Shown: positions 29,901 to 38,311 of the stretch, one piece after another
Layout of the letters: every line of letters starts with the position of its first letter
Position numbering within the stretch: the stretch's first letter is position 1
DNA from: CAZGTQ01 sp964528575
GTDB taxonomy: Bacteria > Planctomycetota > UBA1135 > GCA-002686595
NCBI GenBank assembly: GCA_964528575.1
Contig: CAZGTQ010000460.1
Location: forward strand, 1 to 45,308
DNA: 45,308 nucleotides
Direction: 5' to 3'
Translations under genes and position numbers: made by a program
The notes under the pieces: model-generated
Seen by the model: only the letters and a program-made list of their open reading frames with translations
What the model was told of the DNA's origin: nothing
The model's database searches: none

Positions 29901-32198
29901 GTGGCGAAGGCACGCAAGCGGAGCGGGAAGCGCGCTCGGGCCGGCGGCGACGGCACGCTGACGCTCGAGATCCCCCGGCTCTACCGTGCTGCGCGGTTCG
30001 CGCCCGGGTCGTGGGACCCGAACACCTGCGAGGCGACGATCGTCTGGTCCGCCGGCGCGCGCGCGCTGCAGTTCGACTGGGACCGCGGGCTCTTCGAGGA
30101 GGAGCTCGAGATGACCGACGCCGCGTGCCGCCTCGAGCGGATGAACACGCAGGGCCCGGTCCTCGACAGCCACCAGACGTGGGGTCTCGCGAACCACCTG
30201 GGCGTCGCGTTGCGCTCGTGGCTCGAGGGCGGCGAGGGGCACTCGATCGTGCGTCTCGCCAAGATCCCCTCGACCAAGGATCTGCGCGACAAGCTCGATC
30301 AGGGCATCCCCCCGGGCATCTCGTGCGGCTACAACGTCTACCAGTACCGCGACGTCACGACGGCAGACGACCGTCGCATGGTGCTGCGGGCGGTGGACTG
30401 GGAGCCGTTCGAGTACTCCCTCCTCTGCGTGCCGGCCGACTACAAGGCCGGGTTCCGATCCGACGGCACCCTGCACCGGTGCACGTTCCAGCTGAAAGAG
30501 AGCACGATGGACGACGACGAAGAGCTGACCCCCGAGCAACGCGAGCGAGCGCGGTGCCTGGCGATCCGTGAGGCCGCTCGGCGCGCCGCCATCGCCGACA
30601 CCCAGATCGACGCGTGGATCCGCGACGGCGCGACGATCGAGGAGGTCAACGCCGCGATCGTCGAGGGCCTGGGCCGCACGCGCGCCGGCGCCGGCAGCCG
30701 GCGCACGGCCGCGGCGGGCGGACGCACGCGGCGCGCCGCGGGTGCCGGCACCGCCGTCGCCGATCCCGAGGACGAGGATCCGCCCGCCGACGACGAGCCC
30801 GAGCCCGCGCCGCGCCGCCGTTCCGACGACGCGCGCACCGAGCGCGCGCGCTGCCTCGAGATCGTGCGGCTCGGCCAGGCGCACGCGTCGCTGGGCCAGG
30901 CGTTCATCGACGAGCACCTCGACGCGGGCACGTCGCTCGACCGCTTCCGCGAGCTCGTGATCGACCGGCTCGCCGAGCGCGACAGCAACGGCACCGGCCG
31001 CACGCGCCAGGCGTCGACCGCCGCCACGACGAACCCCGGCTCCGCCGGTTCGCCGGGCGGCGCGCGCGCAGCGGTGGGCGAGGAGGACGCGGCCAAGCGC
31101 CTGCGCGCGATCGGCGTCGCGATCCAGCACCGCGCGATGGCTCCCGACCGCATCGACGAGCACGGCCGCCCCGTCTACGTCGACCTCGCGGCGACCGAGG
31201 GCGCGCGCGAGTTCCGCCACATGACCCTGCTCGACATCTGCCGCGAGGTCCTGACCTTGCGCGGCGTGTCGTGGCGCGGGCTGAACAAGCTCGAGATCGC
31301 GCAGCGCGCGCTGCACACGACGGGCGACTTCTCGACGATCCTCTCGAACGTCGGGAACAAGGGCCTGCAGATGGCCTACCAGACGACGCCCGCGACGTGG
31401 CTGCAGCTCGCGACGCGCACCAACGCGACCGACTTCAAACCGATGACCCGCGCGCAGCTCGGCGACGCGGCTCAGCTGCGCGAGGTCCCCGAGTCCGGGC
31501 GCTTCGACCACGGTTCGGTCGGCGAGGGCGGCGAGACGTACCGGATCAAGACGGCCGGCCGGATCCTCGCCCTCTCGCGCCAGGCGGTGGTCAACGACGA
31601 CCTGTCCGCCTTCGAGCGCCTGCCGCGCAGCATGGGCAACGCGGCGCGCGAGTACGAGTCGGACAAGGTCTGGGATCTGATCACGTCGAACGTCGTGATG
31701 GAGACCGACGGCGAGGCGCTGTTCTCGGCCGCGCACTCGAACCTCGCGACCGGCGTGATCAGCGTCGCGAGCCTCGGTGCCGCGCGCGCTCTCCTGCGCA
31801 AGCAGAAGGGCATCCCCAACGACGAGGGCTACGCGCACCGCATCAACGTGCGGCCGCGCTACCTGTGGGTTCCGACCGCGCTCGAGGCGGCCGCCGAACA
31901 GCACATCGCCAACGACATCGTCCCCAACGCGGTCGGCAGCGTGAACCCGTTCAAGGGCAAGCTCGAGCCGATCGTGGAGCCGCGCCTCGACGACAAGAGC
32001 GCGCTCGAGTGGTACCTCTCCGGCGCGCCGCAGCAGGTCGAGATGATCGAGTACGCCTACCTCGACGGCGCGGAGGGCCCGGTGCTCGAGCAGCAGATGG
32101 GATTCGAGGTCGACGGCATCCAGTTCAAGGTGCGGCTCGACTTTGGCGCCCAGGTCAACGACCACCGCGGCATGGTCCGCTCCAGCGGCGCGGCCTGA
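29901..32198 (+). CDS. Prohead protease-major capsid protein fusion
   Basis: One 765-residue frame carries both functions. The protease part (residues 20-200) has the conserved features of phage prohead serine proteases: PVLDSHQTWG with the catalytic His at 91, and PPGISCGYNV with the nucleophile Ser141. Residues 203-400 are charged and disordered (scaffold-like; EQRERARCLAIREAARRAAI). The capsid part occupies roughly 400-765 (ATWLQLATRTNATDFKPMTR; DVHV-type fold with RYLWVPTALEAAAEQHIAND). An internal ATG at 30507 (Met203) could also initiate a scaffold-capsid product. The start is GTG 29901. Confidence 0.9.
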   Translation: MAKARKRSGKRARAGGDGTLTLEIPRLYRAARFAPGSWDPNTCEATIVWSAGARALQFDWDRGLFEEELEMTDAACRLERMNTQGPVLDSHQTWGLANHLGVALRSWLEGGEGHSIVRLAKIPSTKDLRDKLDQGIPPGISCGYNVYQYRDVTTADDRRMVLRAVDWEPFEYSLLCVPADYKAGFRSDGTLHRCTFQLKESTMDDDEELTPEQRERARCLAIREAARRAAIADTQIDAWIRDGATIEEVNAAIVEGLGRTRAGAGSRRTAAAGGRTRRAAGAGTAVADPEDEDPPADDEPEPAPRRRSDDARTERARCLEIVRLGQAHASLGQAFIDEHLDAGTSLDRFRELVIDRLAERDSNGTGRTRQASTAATTNPGSAGSPGGARAAVGEEDAAKRLRAIGVAIQHRAMAPDRIDEHGRPVYVDLAATEGAREFRHMTLLDICREVLTLRGVSWRGLNKLEIAQRALHTTGDFSTILSNVGNKGLQMAYQTTPATWLQLATRTNATDFKPMTRAQLGDAAQLREVPESGRFDHGSVGEGGETYRIKTAGRILALSRQAVVNDDLSAFERLPRSMGNAAREYESDKVWDLITSNVVMETDGEALFSAAHSNLATGVISVASLGAARALLRKQKGIPNDEGYAHRINVRPRYLWVPTALEAAAEQHIANDIVPNAVGSVNPFKGKLEPIVEPRLDDKSALEWYLSGAPQQVEMIEYAYLDGAEGPVLEQQMGFEVDGIQFKVRLDFGAQVNDHRGMVRSSGAA

Positions 32199-32219
32199 TC
32201 CCGCACGACGCAACGATGT

Positions 32220-32262
32220 AAGGGGCGGGGCATGGCCGATCGCCGTGCGCCCGCCCCGCCTT
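32220..32262 (+). terminator. Hairpin between capsid and cement genes
   Basis: AAGGGGCGGGGC (32220-32231) pairs with GCCCCGCCTT (32253-32262) with two bulged Gs. It lies between the major capsid stop and the cement gene and could reduce but not stop transcription, as seen between capsid genes in other phages. Confidence 0.4.
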
Positions 32263-32287
32263 CCACGAACGCGAAACGAGACGAGCG

Positions 32288-32635
32288 ATGGCGAAGAACC
32301 ACGTGCAGGGTGCGGAGAAGCAGACGAAGTTCACCGCCACCGCGGCGATGACGAGCGGCGTCCCGCACATCGAGGGCGACTCGATCGGCATCCCGGCCGA
32401 CACCTACGCGATCGGCGACTTCGCCGTGATGTGGCTCGACGGCCAGTGGCGCGTCGCGTGCACGTCGGGAGACGACATCGCGGTCGGGGTCGATCTCTAC
32501 TGGGACTCGACGCCCGGCGAGGCGACCCTCGCGGCGGCCGCGGGCGCCAACCGCTACCTCGGCAAGGCGGCGACCGTCGCCGGCGTCGGCGTCACCGAGG
32601 TCACCGTCGAGGTCATCCAGACCGAGGCGCCCTGA
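32288..32635 (+). CDS. Capsid cement/decoration protein (DUF2190-like)
   Basis: The 115-residue protein starts MAKNHVQGAEKQTKFTATAA and is a single beta-rich domain with the DUF2190 pattern: SDSIGIPADTYAIGDFAVMW-type strands, GVDLYWDSTPGEATLA in the middle and a terminal VTEVTVEVIQTEAP strand. This fold decorates capsids at the quasi-threefold positions in several phages. It sits after the major capsid gene, as expected. Its core is similar to the second half of the fibre-like protein at 6252-6815. Confidence 0.88.
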   Translation: MAKNHVQGAEKQTKFTATAAMTSGVPHIEGDSIGIPADTYAIGDFAVMWLDGQWRVACTSGDDIAVGVDLYWDSTPGEATLAAAAGANRYLGKAATVAGVGVTEVTVEVIQTEAP

Positions 32636-32648
32636 TCCGGCGTAGCGC

Positions 32649-33011
32649 GTGAGCTGGCGCGATCTCGTCGATGGCGTCCAGGACGCGGCCGTGTCCGCGT
32701 TCAACGACGCCGAGGACGACGTCGAGCTCTACTACCACCCCGGCGGCGCCGGTCAGATCGCCGTCGAGGGCATCTTCCGCGAGGCCGGGGTGGCCGCGAA
32801 CCCCGGCATCTCCGTCGAGGTCGAGACCGAGAGCCCCGAGCTGCACGTGATCGAACGCGACCTGGCGGCCGCCGGCGTGCCGCTGCCGCTGTCGAGCTCG
32901 GACGAGGTCTCGCGGGTGACGCCGGCGGGCACGCGCCGCTACCGCGTCGCGTCCAAGCGCCCCGACGGCGAGGGCATGGTGCGACTGACGCTCGTGGACG
33001 CCGCCCCGTGA
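32649..33011 (+). CDS. Head-tail connector (gpFII-like)
   Basis: The 120-residue product (GTG start) begins MSWRDLVDGVQDAAVSAFND, then YYHPGGAGQIAVEGIFREAG and VTPAGTRRYRVASKRPDGEG, the pattern of head-tail joining proteins related to lambda gpFII, in which a long strand GIFD/R follows a short N-terminal helix. It links the head vertex to the tail. It overlaps the next gene by GTGA. Confidence 0.8.
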   Translation: MSWRDLVDGVQDAAVSAFNDAEDDVELYYHPGGAGQIAVEGIFREAGVAANPGISVEVETESPELHVIERDLAAAGVPLPLSSSDEVSRVTPAGTRRYRVASKRPDGEGMVRLTLVDAAP

Positions 33012-33589
33012 AGACGCTCGACGAGCTGCGGTCGGTCTTCACGAGCGAGCTCATGGGCCGCACGATCGCCGGCGCGCGCGTGTACCCCGAGCGCGCGCAC
33101 CCGCAGTGGCGCGAGGAGCTGCCGGCGATCGGCGTGTACGCGCGCCGCATGACCTCCGACCGCTGGGGTGAGGAGGGATCGCTCGGCCGCCACGTGCGCC
33201 GCTGTCGGCTCGAGCTCGTGCTCGAGCTGTTCGTGCGCGAGAACGGCGGCCAGATCGCCGAGGACGCGGCGGGCGTGCTCGTGCGCCAGACGACGCAGCT
33301 GGTCGATCGACTGCTGCACGATCCCGAGCCGCTGCCGACGCTCCCGGACCTGCGCCTGCTCGCCGAGGAGACCGGGCTCGAGGAGGTGCGCTGGGACTTC
33401 GACGGCGACGGACGCGAGATCCTGGGCGGCGTCGAGGTCACCTACCGCGTCGTGTACCTCGAGACCGTGCCGGCGACCGACGAGCTCGAGGAACTCGACG
33501 AGGGCAAGCTCGCGGCGCTCACCTGGAAGGTCGGCACGCTCGCGGAGGCGGCCGCCGACAGCATCGACCTCGACATCCAGCCTTCGTAG
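33008..33589 (+). CDS. Tail terminator/minor tail protein
   Basis: The 193-residue protein (GTG start) opens with LDELRSVFTSELMGRTIAGA and RVYPERAHPQWREELPAIGV, then has strands RCRLELVLELFVRE and GGVEVTYRVVYLETV. This is the usual outline of a tail terminator: an LPAI-type motif following a helix, with a C-terminal YRVxY strand. It probably caps the tail tube at the head end. The acidic C-terminus is longer than usual. Confidence 0.75.
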   Translation: MKTLDELRSVFTSELMGRTIAGARVYPERAHPQWREELPAIGVYARRMTSDRWGEEGSLGRHVRRCRLELVLELFVRENGGQIAEDAAGVLVRQTTQLVDRLLHDPEPLPTLPDLRLLAEETGLEEVRWDFDGDGREILGGVEVTYRVVYLETVPATDELEELDEGKLAALTWKVGTLAEAAADSIDLDIQPS

Positions 33590-33603
33590 GATCGCGAGCG
33601 CAG

Positions 33604-33825
33604 ATGAAGGTCCACCTCCGCCCCGTGCGTGCCGAGCTGCTCGTTCCGATGTCGCCGGGCGGCCCGGTGTTCCCGCGCGAGGGCGCCGCGGTCGAGCTCA
33701 CGACCTGGATCGCGCGCCGCATGCAGGACGGAGATCTCGTGCGCGTCGAGGACCGAGGGACGAGTGATCGCACGCGCCGCCGGGCGCGCGCTGCGACCGA
33801 GCCGAAGAGCGAGGAGATCCAATGA
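33604..33825 (+). CDS. DUF2635-like protein (Mu gp38-type)
   Basis: The 73-residue product starts MKVHLRPVRAELLVPMSPGG, then FPREGAAVELTTWIARRMQD and GDLVRVED. The sequence 'M.V...P........G.P.P.EG..V....W..R...DGD.V.V' is the signature of DUF2635, a small protein found immediately before the sheath gene in Mu-like phages. Its role in the tail is not defined. It overlaps the sheath ATG. Confidence 0.85.
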   Translation: MKVHLRPVRAELLVPMSPGGPVFPREGAAVELTTWIARRMQDGDLVRVEDRGTSDRTRRRARAATEPKSEEIQ

Positions 33826-35303
33826 CGATCAGCTTCAAGGACGTCCCCACCGACTCCCGCGTCCCGTTCATCTACGTCGAGATCGACGGCTCGCAGGCGC
33901 AGCAGGGGCCCTCGCTGCAGCCATACCAGATGCTCGTCATCGGCCAGCGCCTGGCCGCGGGCACGGTCGCCGAGAAGGTGCCCCAGCTGGTGACCTCGCT
34001 CGCGCAGGCGATCGAGTTCTTCGGCGCGGGTTCGGTGCTCGCGCAGATGGCCGAGCTGCTCTTCCTCAACAACCGCAGCACGCTGGCGACGTTCATCGCG
34101 CTCGACGACCCCGCCGGCGCGCAGGCCGAGGGCGAGCTGACCGTGACCGGCGCGGCGACGGCCGCGGGCACCGTCGCGGTCTACGTCGCGGGCCGGCGCG
34201 TGCAGGTCGGCGTCGCGACCGGCGACACGGCGACCGAAGTGGGCGACGCGATCGCGGCCGCGATCAACGCGAACACGAACCTGCCGGTGACGGCCGCCAA
34301 CGTCGCCGGCGTCGTGACCGTGACCGCCAAGCACGCCGGCGTCGTCGGCAACGACATCCTGCTCGAGCTGAACAAGTTCCAGGGCGAGACGAACCCCGCC
34401 GGCGTGGCGATCGCGCTCGAGCAGATGGGCGTGACGGCCGCCGGCACCGGCAACGCGACCGTCGACGCCACGCTCTGGGCCGCGCTCGGCGACGAGCACT
34501 ACAACGTCCTGGCGGTCGGATTGTCGGCCGAGGACGCGCCGACGCTCACCGCGTTCGAGATCGAGCTCGACGACCGATTCGGTCCGGTGCGCCAGATCGA
34601 CGGCCACGCGTTCTTCGGGTTGCGCGAGACGTTCGCCAACGCCATCACGCTCGGCAGCGGGCGCAACAGCGCGCAGCTGTCGATCCGGCCGGCGAACGGC
34701 TCGCCGAGCTCGCCCTGGGAGTGGGCCGCCGCGGCCGCGGCCGTCGTCGCGCGCTACGGCAAGCAGGACCCGGCGCGGCCGTTCCAGACGCTGCCGCTCG
34801 TCGGGATCCAGGCGCCGCCGATCACCAGCCGGTTCACGCTGCTCGAGCGCGACCAGCTGCTGCGCAACGGCATGTCGACGTTCACGGTCGCGGCCGACGG
34901 CACGGTCGCGATCGAGCGCGAGATCACGACCTACCAGACCAACCCCGCGGGCGCGCCCGACACCGCGTTCCTCGACGTCAACACGAAGCTCACGCTCTCC
35001 TACCTGCGCTACGACGCGCGCAACCGCTTCAAGCTGCGGTTCCCGCGCCACAAGCTCGCCGACGACGGCACGCGGTTCGGCGCGGGGCAGGCGATCCTGA
35101 CGCCCAAGATCGCGCGCGCGGAGCTGCTCGGCTACTTCCGCCAGTGGGAGGAGCTGGGTCTCGTCGAGGGCTTCGACCAGTTCAAGGCCGACCTCATCGT
35201 CGAGCGCTCGTCGACCGACCCCAACCGGCTCGACATCATGATGCCGCCCGACCTGGTCAACCAGCTGCGCGTCGTCGGCGCGTCGATCCGCTTCCTGCTC
35301 TGA
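33822..35303 (+). CDS. Tail sheath protein (Mu gpL type)
   Basis: The 493-residue protein begins MTISFKDVPTDSRVPFIYVE, then QMLVIGQRL, the characteristic start of Mu gpL-like sheaths. The middle contains a repeat-rich insertion (TVTGAATAAGTVAVYVAGRR, then VGVATGDTATEVGDAIAAAI) common to this family. The C-terminal part includes RDQLLRNGMSTFTVAADGTV and TKLTLSYLRYDARNRFKLRF, conserved regions of contractile sheaths. The protein polymerises around the tail tube and contracts at infection. It is followed by the tube gene. Confidence 0.93.
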   Translation: MTISFKDVPTDSRVPFIYVEIDGSQAQQGPSLQPYQMLVIGQRLAAGTVAEKVPQLVTSLAQAIEFFGAGSVLAQMAELLFLNNRSTLATFIALDDPAGAQAEGELTVTGAATAAGTVAVYVAGRRVQVGVATGDTATEVGDAIAAAINANTNLPVTAANVAGVVTVTAKHAGVVGNDILLELNKFQGETNPAGVAIALEQMGVTAAGTGNATVDATLWAALGDEHYNVLAVGLSAEDAPTLTAFEIELDDRFGPVRQIDGHAFFGLRETFANAITLGSGRNSAQLSIRPANGSPSSPWEWAAAAAAVVARYGKQDPARPFQTLPLVGIQAPPITSRFTLLERDQLLRNGMSTFTVAADGTVAIEREITTYQTNPAGAPDTAFLDVNTKLTLSYLRYDARNRFKLRFPRHKLADDGTRFGAGQAILTPKIARAELLGYFRQWEELGLVEGFDQFKADLIVERSSTDPNRLDIMMPPDLVNQLRVVGASIRFLL

Positions 35304-35321
35304 TCCCGGAGGGCCTGAACT

Positions 35322-35681
35322 ATGGCGCGCATCATCGGCGGGACGATCGAGTTCTCGGTCAACGGCACCCGCGAGCTCGCGAAGGGCAACTTCACCTACA
35401 ACATCGGGCGGCCGATGCGCGAGGGGAAGACCGGCGCGGACGAGCCGCACGGCTACACCGAGAAGCCGCAGATCCCGCGCATCGAGGGCGCGATCACCGA
35501 TCGGCCCGACCTCGACCTCGCCGCGTTCCTCGCGATCACCGACGCGACCGTGATCGTCAAGGCGGCGAACGGCAAGGGCTGCGTCCTCTACGAGGCCTGG
35601 AACGCGTCCAGCGGCGACGTCACGACCGAGGAGGGCGAGATCGCCTGCAAGTTCGAGGGCATGCGCGCGGAAGAGTTCTGA
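35322..35681 (+). CDS. Tail tube protein (Mu gpM type)
   Basis: The 119-residue protein begins MARIIGGTIEFSVNGTRELA and KGNFTYNIGRPMREGKTGAD, then 'GYTEKPQIPRIEGAIT'. These segments are the landmarks of the Mu-type tail tube (the second is 'G...Y..G...R....G.D.V.GY.E.P..P.I'). The protein forms the inner rigid tube. A GAGGGCC upstream of the ATG is the ribosome binding site. Confidence 0.92.
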   Translation: MARIIGGTIEFSVNGTRELAKGNFTYNIGRPMREGKTGADEPHGYTEKPQIPRIEGAITDRPDLDLAAFLAITDATVIVKAANGKGCVLYEAWNASSGDVTTEEGEIACKFEGMRAEEF

Positions 35682-35735
35682 CGCGCGCACGGCCCCGCTC
35701 CCGTCCCCGAAACCCCCGACCAGGTGCCTCCCCGA

Positions 35736-36434
35736 ATGGGCCCTACGACTCCCCCGACGATCGACGAGCTCGTCGACGCCAACGCCGACGAGCTCGCGAA
35801 CATCGAACCCGCCGGCCCCACCACGATCGAGCTCGCGCGTCCGATCACGCGCGAGGTCGGCGGCGAGAGCCAGACGATCACGTCGCTCGACTTCGACTGG
35901 CTGCGCTGGAGCCACATCGTGGAGCTGCCGATCGACACGAGCGTCGCCAACTTCCGCGCGCTCGCCGTCGTCGCTGCACGGATGAGTGGCGTCGCGGTTG
36001 TCGGGCCGAACGGCGAGGCGAGCCCCGGCCCGATCGGCCTCGTCGACATCGTCGACTGGTCCAAGATCTCGAACCACGTCGCGCGCGCGCTGGTGCCGCT
36101 CAAGCTCTCGGCGTCGATCGACGTGGGGCGGCTGAGCGAGGACCAGATCGTCTACCTCGAGGCGAACCACGAGATCTCCGACAAGTTCCCGAGCGAGCTG
36201 AAGCTGCGCCGGCTGCGCGCCGGCGACGTCTTCGGCGTGCGCCTCGACCCGCGCCTGATGACGTTTCGCGAAATGCTGGAGGTCTGCGCCAGCGCGTCGG
36301 ACCAGTCGCGCGAGCTGCTCGGCCGGATGACGATGGCTGACGTGGGCAAGTGCGCGCGGATCCTGACGGGTTTTTTTGCACTGCTCCAGCCCGAGACGTT
36401 CGACGCTGCCTCGGAGCCCTCGCCGTCGGACTAG
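35736..36434 (+). CDS. Tail assembly chaperone, zero-frame product
   Basis: The ATG at 35736 follows AGG (35722-35724) at a somewhat long spacing; a GTG at 35724 is an alternative start. The 232-residue product contains TTIELARPITREVGGESQTI near residue 27, the usual strand of Mu-type chaperones, and later VARMSGV and VARALV segments. The last codons cross a T7 slippery heptamer at 36371-36377, where a minority of ribosomes are expected to slip into the -1 frame and read through to 36541. The partner coding segment is annotated separately. Confidence 0.88.
   Translation: MGPTTPPTIDELVDANADELANIEPAGPTTIELARPITREVGGESQTITSLDFDWLRWSHIVELPIDTSVANFRALAVVAARMSGVAVVGPNGEASPGPIGLVDIVDWSKISNHVARALVPLKLSASIDVGRLSEDQIVYLEANHEISDKFPSELKLRRLRAGDVFGVRLDPRLMTFREMLEVCASASDQSRELLGRMTMADVGKCARILTGFFALLQPETFDAASEPSPSD
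36371..36377 (+). promoter_or_regulatory. Slippery sequence for -1 programmed frameshift
   Basis: T TTT TTT at 36371-36377 is read GGT TTT TTT GCA in the zero frame. After slipping by one base, the next codon is TGC and the frame stays open to a TGA at 36539-36541. This is the standard X XXX XXX form and sits between two chaperone frames, as in Mu-like and lambda-like tails. Confidence 0.9.
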
Positions 36435-36541
36435 GCTGGAGTCCGCGCGAGCTGTGCGAGATCCCGCTCGACCAGCTCGCCGAGTGGCTCGACATCGTCG
36501 CGCGTGCGAAGGAGGACGCACGCCGCTACGCTCGCCCCTGA
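36377..36541 (+). CDS. Tail assembly chaperone, -1 frame extension
   Basis: The extension of 54 residues, CTAPARDVRRCLGALAVGLG and WSPRELCEIPLDQLAEWLDI, is made only after slippage at 36371-36377. Its 'LGWSP.EL...PLDQL..WL' pattern is the same as the second chaperone of other Mu-like tails. The expected fusion product has 268 residues (214 zero-frame plus 54). The extension overlaps the end of the zero-frame gene and ends three bases before the tape measure ATG. Confidence 0.88.
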   Translation, partial: CTAPARDVRRCLGALAVGLGWSPRELCEIPLDQLAEWLDIVARAKEDARRYARP

Positions 36542-36544
36542 GCG

Positions 36545-38311
36545 ATGGCAGCCGGCGCTTCGTACCCCTTCTCGATCATCCTGAAGGCGGTCGACCAGCT
36601 CAGTGGGCCCCTGGGCAAGGTCGAGTCGCAGCTCTCGAAGATCGGCAACAAGACCAAGGGCGTCGGTCGCACGATGACCGGCGCGCTCACGCTCCCGATC
36701 CTGGGGATCGGCGCGGGCGTGATCGGGATCGGCGCCAAGTTCGAATCGAGCCTGAACAAGGTCGCGGCGCTGACCGGCGAGGTGGGCACGCCGGCGATGG
36801 CGGCGATGACCGAGCAGGCCAAGAAGCTCGGAGCCGACACCGTCTTCAGCGCGAGCGAGTCCGCTGCGGCGATGAGCGTGCTTGCGAAAGCGAGCCTCGA
36901 CGCGAACCGCATCATGGCGGCGACGCCAATCGTGCTCGAGCTCGCGGCCGCGGGCGAGCTCGAGATGGCAGCGTCGGCGGACATCGTCACGTCCATCCTC
37001 TCGAGCCAGCGCGAGGAGACGGACAAGCTCGGGGTGCGCACCGACCAGCTGGTTGCCGGCTTCATCTCCGCGAAGACGGACCTGGGCGAGCTCGGCGAGG
37101 CGATGAAGGCCGCGGGCTCGGTCATGCGCGACCAGAACATCGCCTTCTCGGAGCAGATCGGGCTGCTCGCCGCGCTCGCGCAGGGCGGCAAGGCGGGCGC
37201 CGAGGGCGGCCTCGTCATGCGGCGATCGATCTCGCGGCTGCTCGCGGGCATCCCCGCGGTCAACCAGCAGCTCGCCGCGCTGAAGATCCGCCAAGAGCAG
37301 GTGTTCGACGAGCAGGGCAACCTCCGCTCGTTCACGGGCCTGCTCGAGCTGCTCGAACAGCGCGGCGCGGGCGCGACCGAGATCTTCCGCATCTTCGGCG
37401 AGATCGCTGGGCCCGCGATCCTGAACCTCCTGGGCCAGGGCACCGCGGGGATCCGCGAGCGCACGGCGGCGCTCGACGAGGTCTCGACCGCCGGCAGCCG
37501 CGCGCGCATCGCCGGCGTGATGATGCAGGGCGCGGTCGGCGCGACCGAGGAGCTGATGGGCGCGCTCGAGACGCTCGCGCTGCAGGTGAACGAGTCGGGC
37601 CTTCTGCCTTGGTTCACGAAGACCGTGCGCACGCTCGGCGGCTACGTCGATCGACTGAACGAGGCGAGCCCGAACACGCTCAAGTGGGCGACCATCATCG
37701 CCGGCGCGACGGCGACCGTCGGCCCGTTCCTGATCGTCATGGGATCGCTCGCGACTTCGATCGGGGGGCTCTCGACGCTGCTGACCGTCGGCATCCCGAC
37801 TCTGTACGGGTGGGCGACGGCGCTCGTGACCACGGTCATCCCCGCGACGATCGCGTGGACCGTCGCGCTGCTCACGAACCCGATCACGTGGATCGTGCTC
37901 GCCGTCGTCGCGCTGATCGCCGCCGGCTACGCGCTCGTGCGCAACTGGGACAGCGTGGTCGCGTGGCTCTCGGGCGCCTGGGACACGATCCGCTCGGGCG
38001 CCGAGGCCTCGATCGGGTGGCTGTGGGACAAGCTCGTCCAGCTCGCCGACTGGGCCGTGCCGGACTGGCTCGCCGGGCTCTTCGGCGGCTCGGGCGATCG
38101 CGAGTTCAAGATCACGGGCCTCGACGACGAGCGCCTGCGCAGCATCGCGGCGCCGCCGAGCCTCGTGGGTGAGGGCGCGCCGCAGAGCCAGACCAAGGTG
38201 ACGGTCGACTTCCGCGACGTGCCCGACGGCGTCAACGTGTCCTCCGAGTCGCGCGGCGACGGGCCTCCGCCCGAGATCGGCCTGGGCTTCGCGATGGGCG
38301 GTGCGCTGTGA
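36545..38311 (+). CDS. Tail tape measure protein
   Basis: The 588-residue protein starts with FSIILKAVDQLSGPLGKVES, a typical tape-measure opening, then an Ala-rich helical region (MTEQAKKLGADTVFSASESA). Several hydrophobic segments lie at about residues 395-470 (ATIIAGATATVGPFLIVMGS; TAIAWTVALLTNPITWIVLA), which in this family are membrane-inserting during DNA injection. A length of 588 residues at roughly 1.5 Angstrom per residue corresponds to a tail near 88 nm. The end overlaps the gpN-like start. Confidence 0.92.
   Translation: MAAGASYPFSIILKAVDQLSGPLGKVESQLSKIGNKTKGVGRTMTGALTLPILGIGAGVIGIGAKFESSLNKVAALTGEVGTPAMAAMTEQAKKLGADTVFSASESAAAMSVLAKASLDANRIMAATPIVLELAAAGELEMAASADIVTSILSSQREETDKLGVRTDQLVAGFISAKTDLGELGEAMKAAGSVMRDQNIAFSEQIGLLAALAQGGKAGAEGGLVMRRSISRLLAGIPAVNQQLAALKIRQEQVFDEQGNLRSFTGLLELLEQRGAGATEIFRIFGEIAGPAILNLLGQGTAGIRERTAALDEVSTAGSRARIAGVMMQGAVGATEELMGALETLALQVNESGLLPWFTKTVRTLGGYVDRLNEASPNTLKWATIIAGATATVGPFLIVMGSLATSIGGLSTLLTVGIPTLYGWATALVTTVIPATIAWTVALLTNPITWIVLAVVALIAAGYALVRNWDSVVAWLSGAWDTIRSGAEASIGWLWDKLVQLADWAVPDWLAGLFGGSGDREFKITGLDDERLRSIAAPPSLVGEGAPQSQTKVTVDFRDVPDGVNVSSESRGDGPPPEIGLGFAMGGAL

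Noticed and set aside
33519..36521. Minus-strand open frame of about 1,000 codons opposite sheath and tube genes
   Set aside because: It is antisense to strongly recognisable Mu-type tail genes and has no domain-like sequence.
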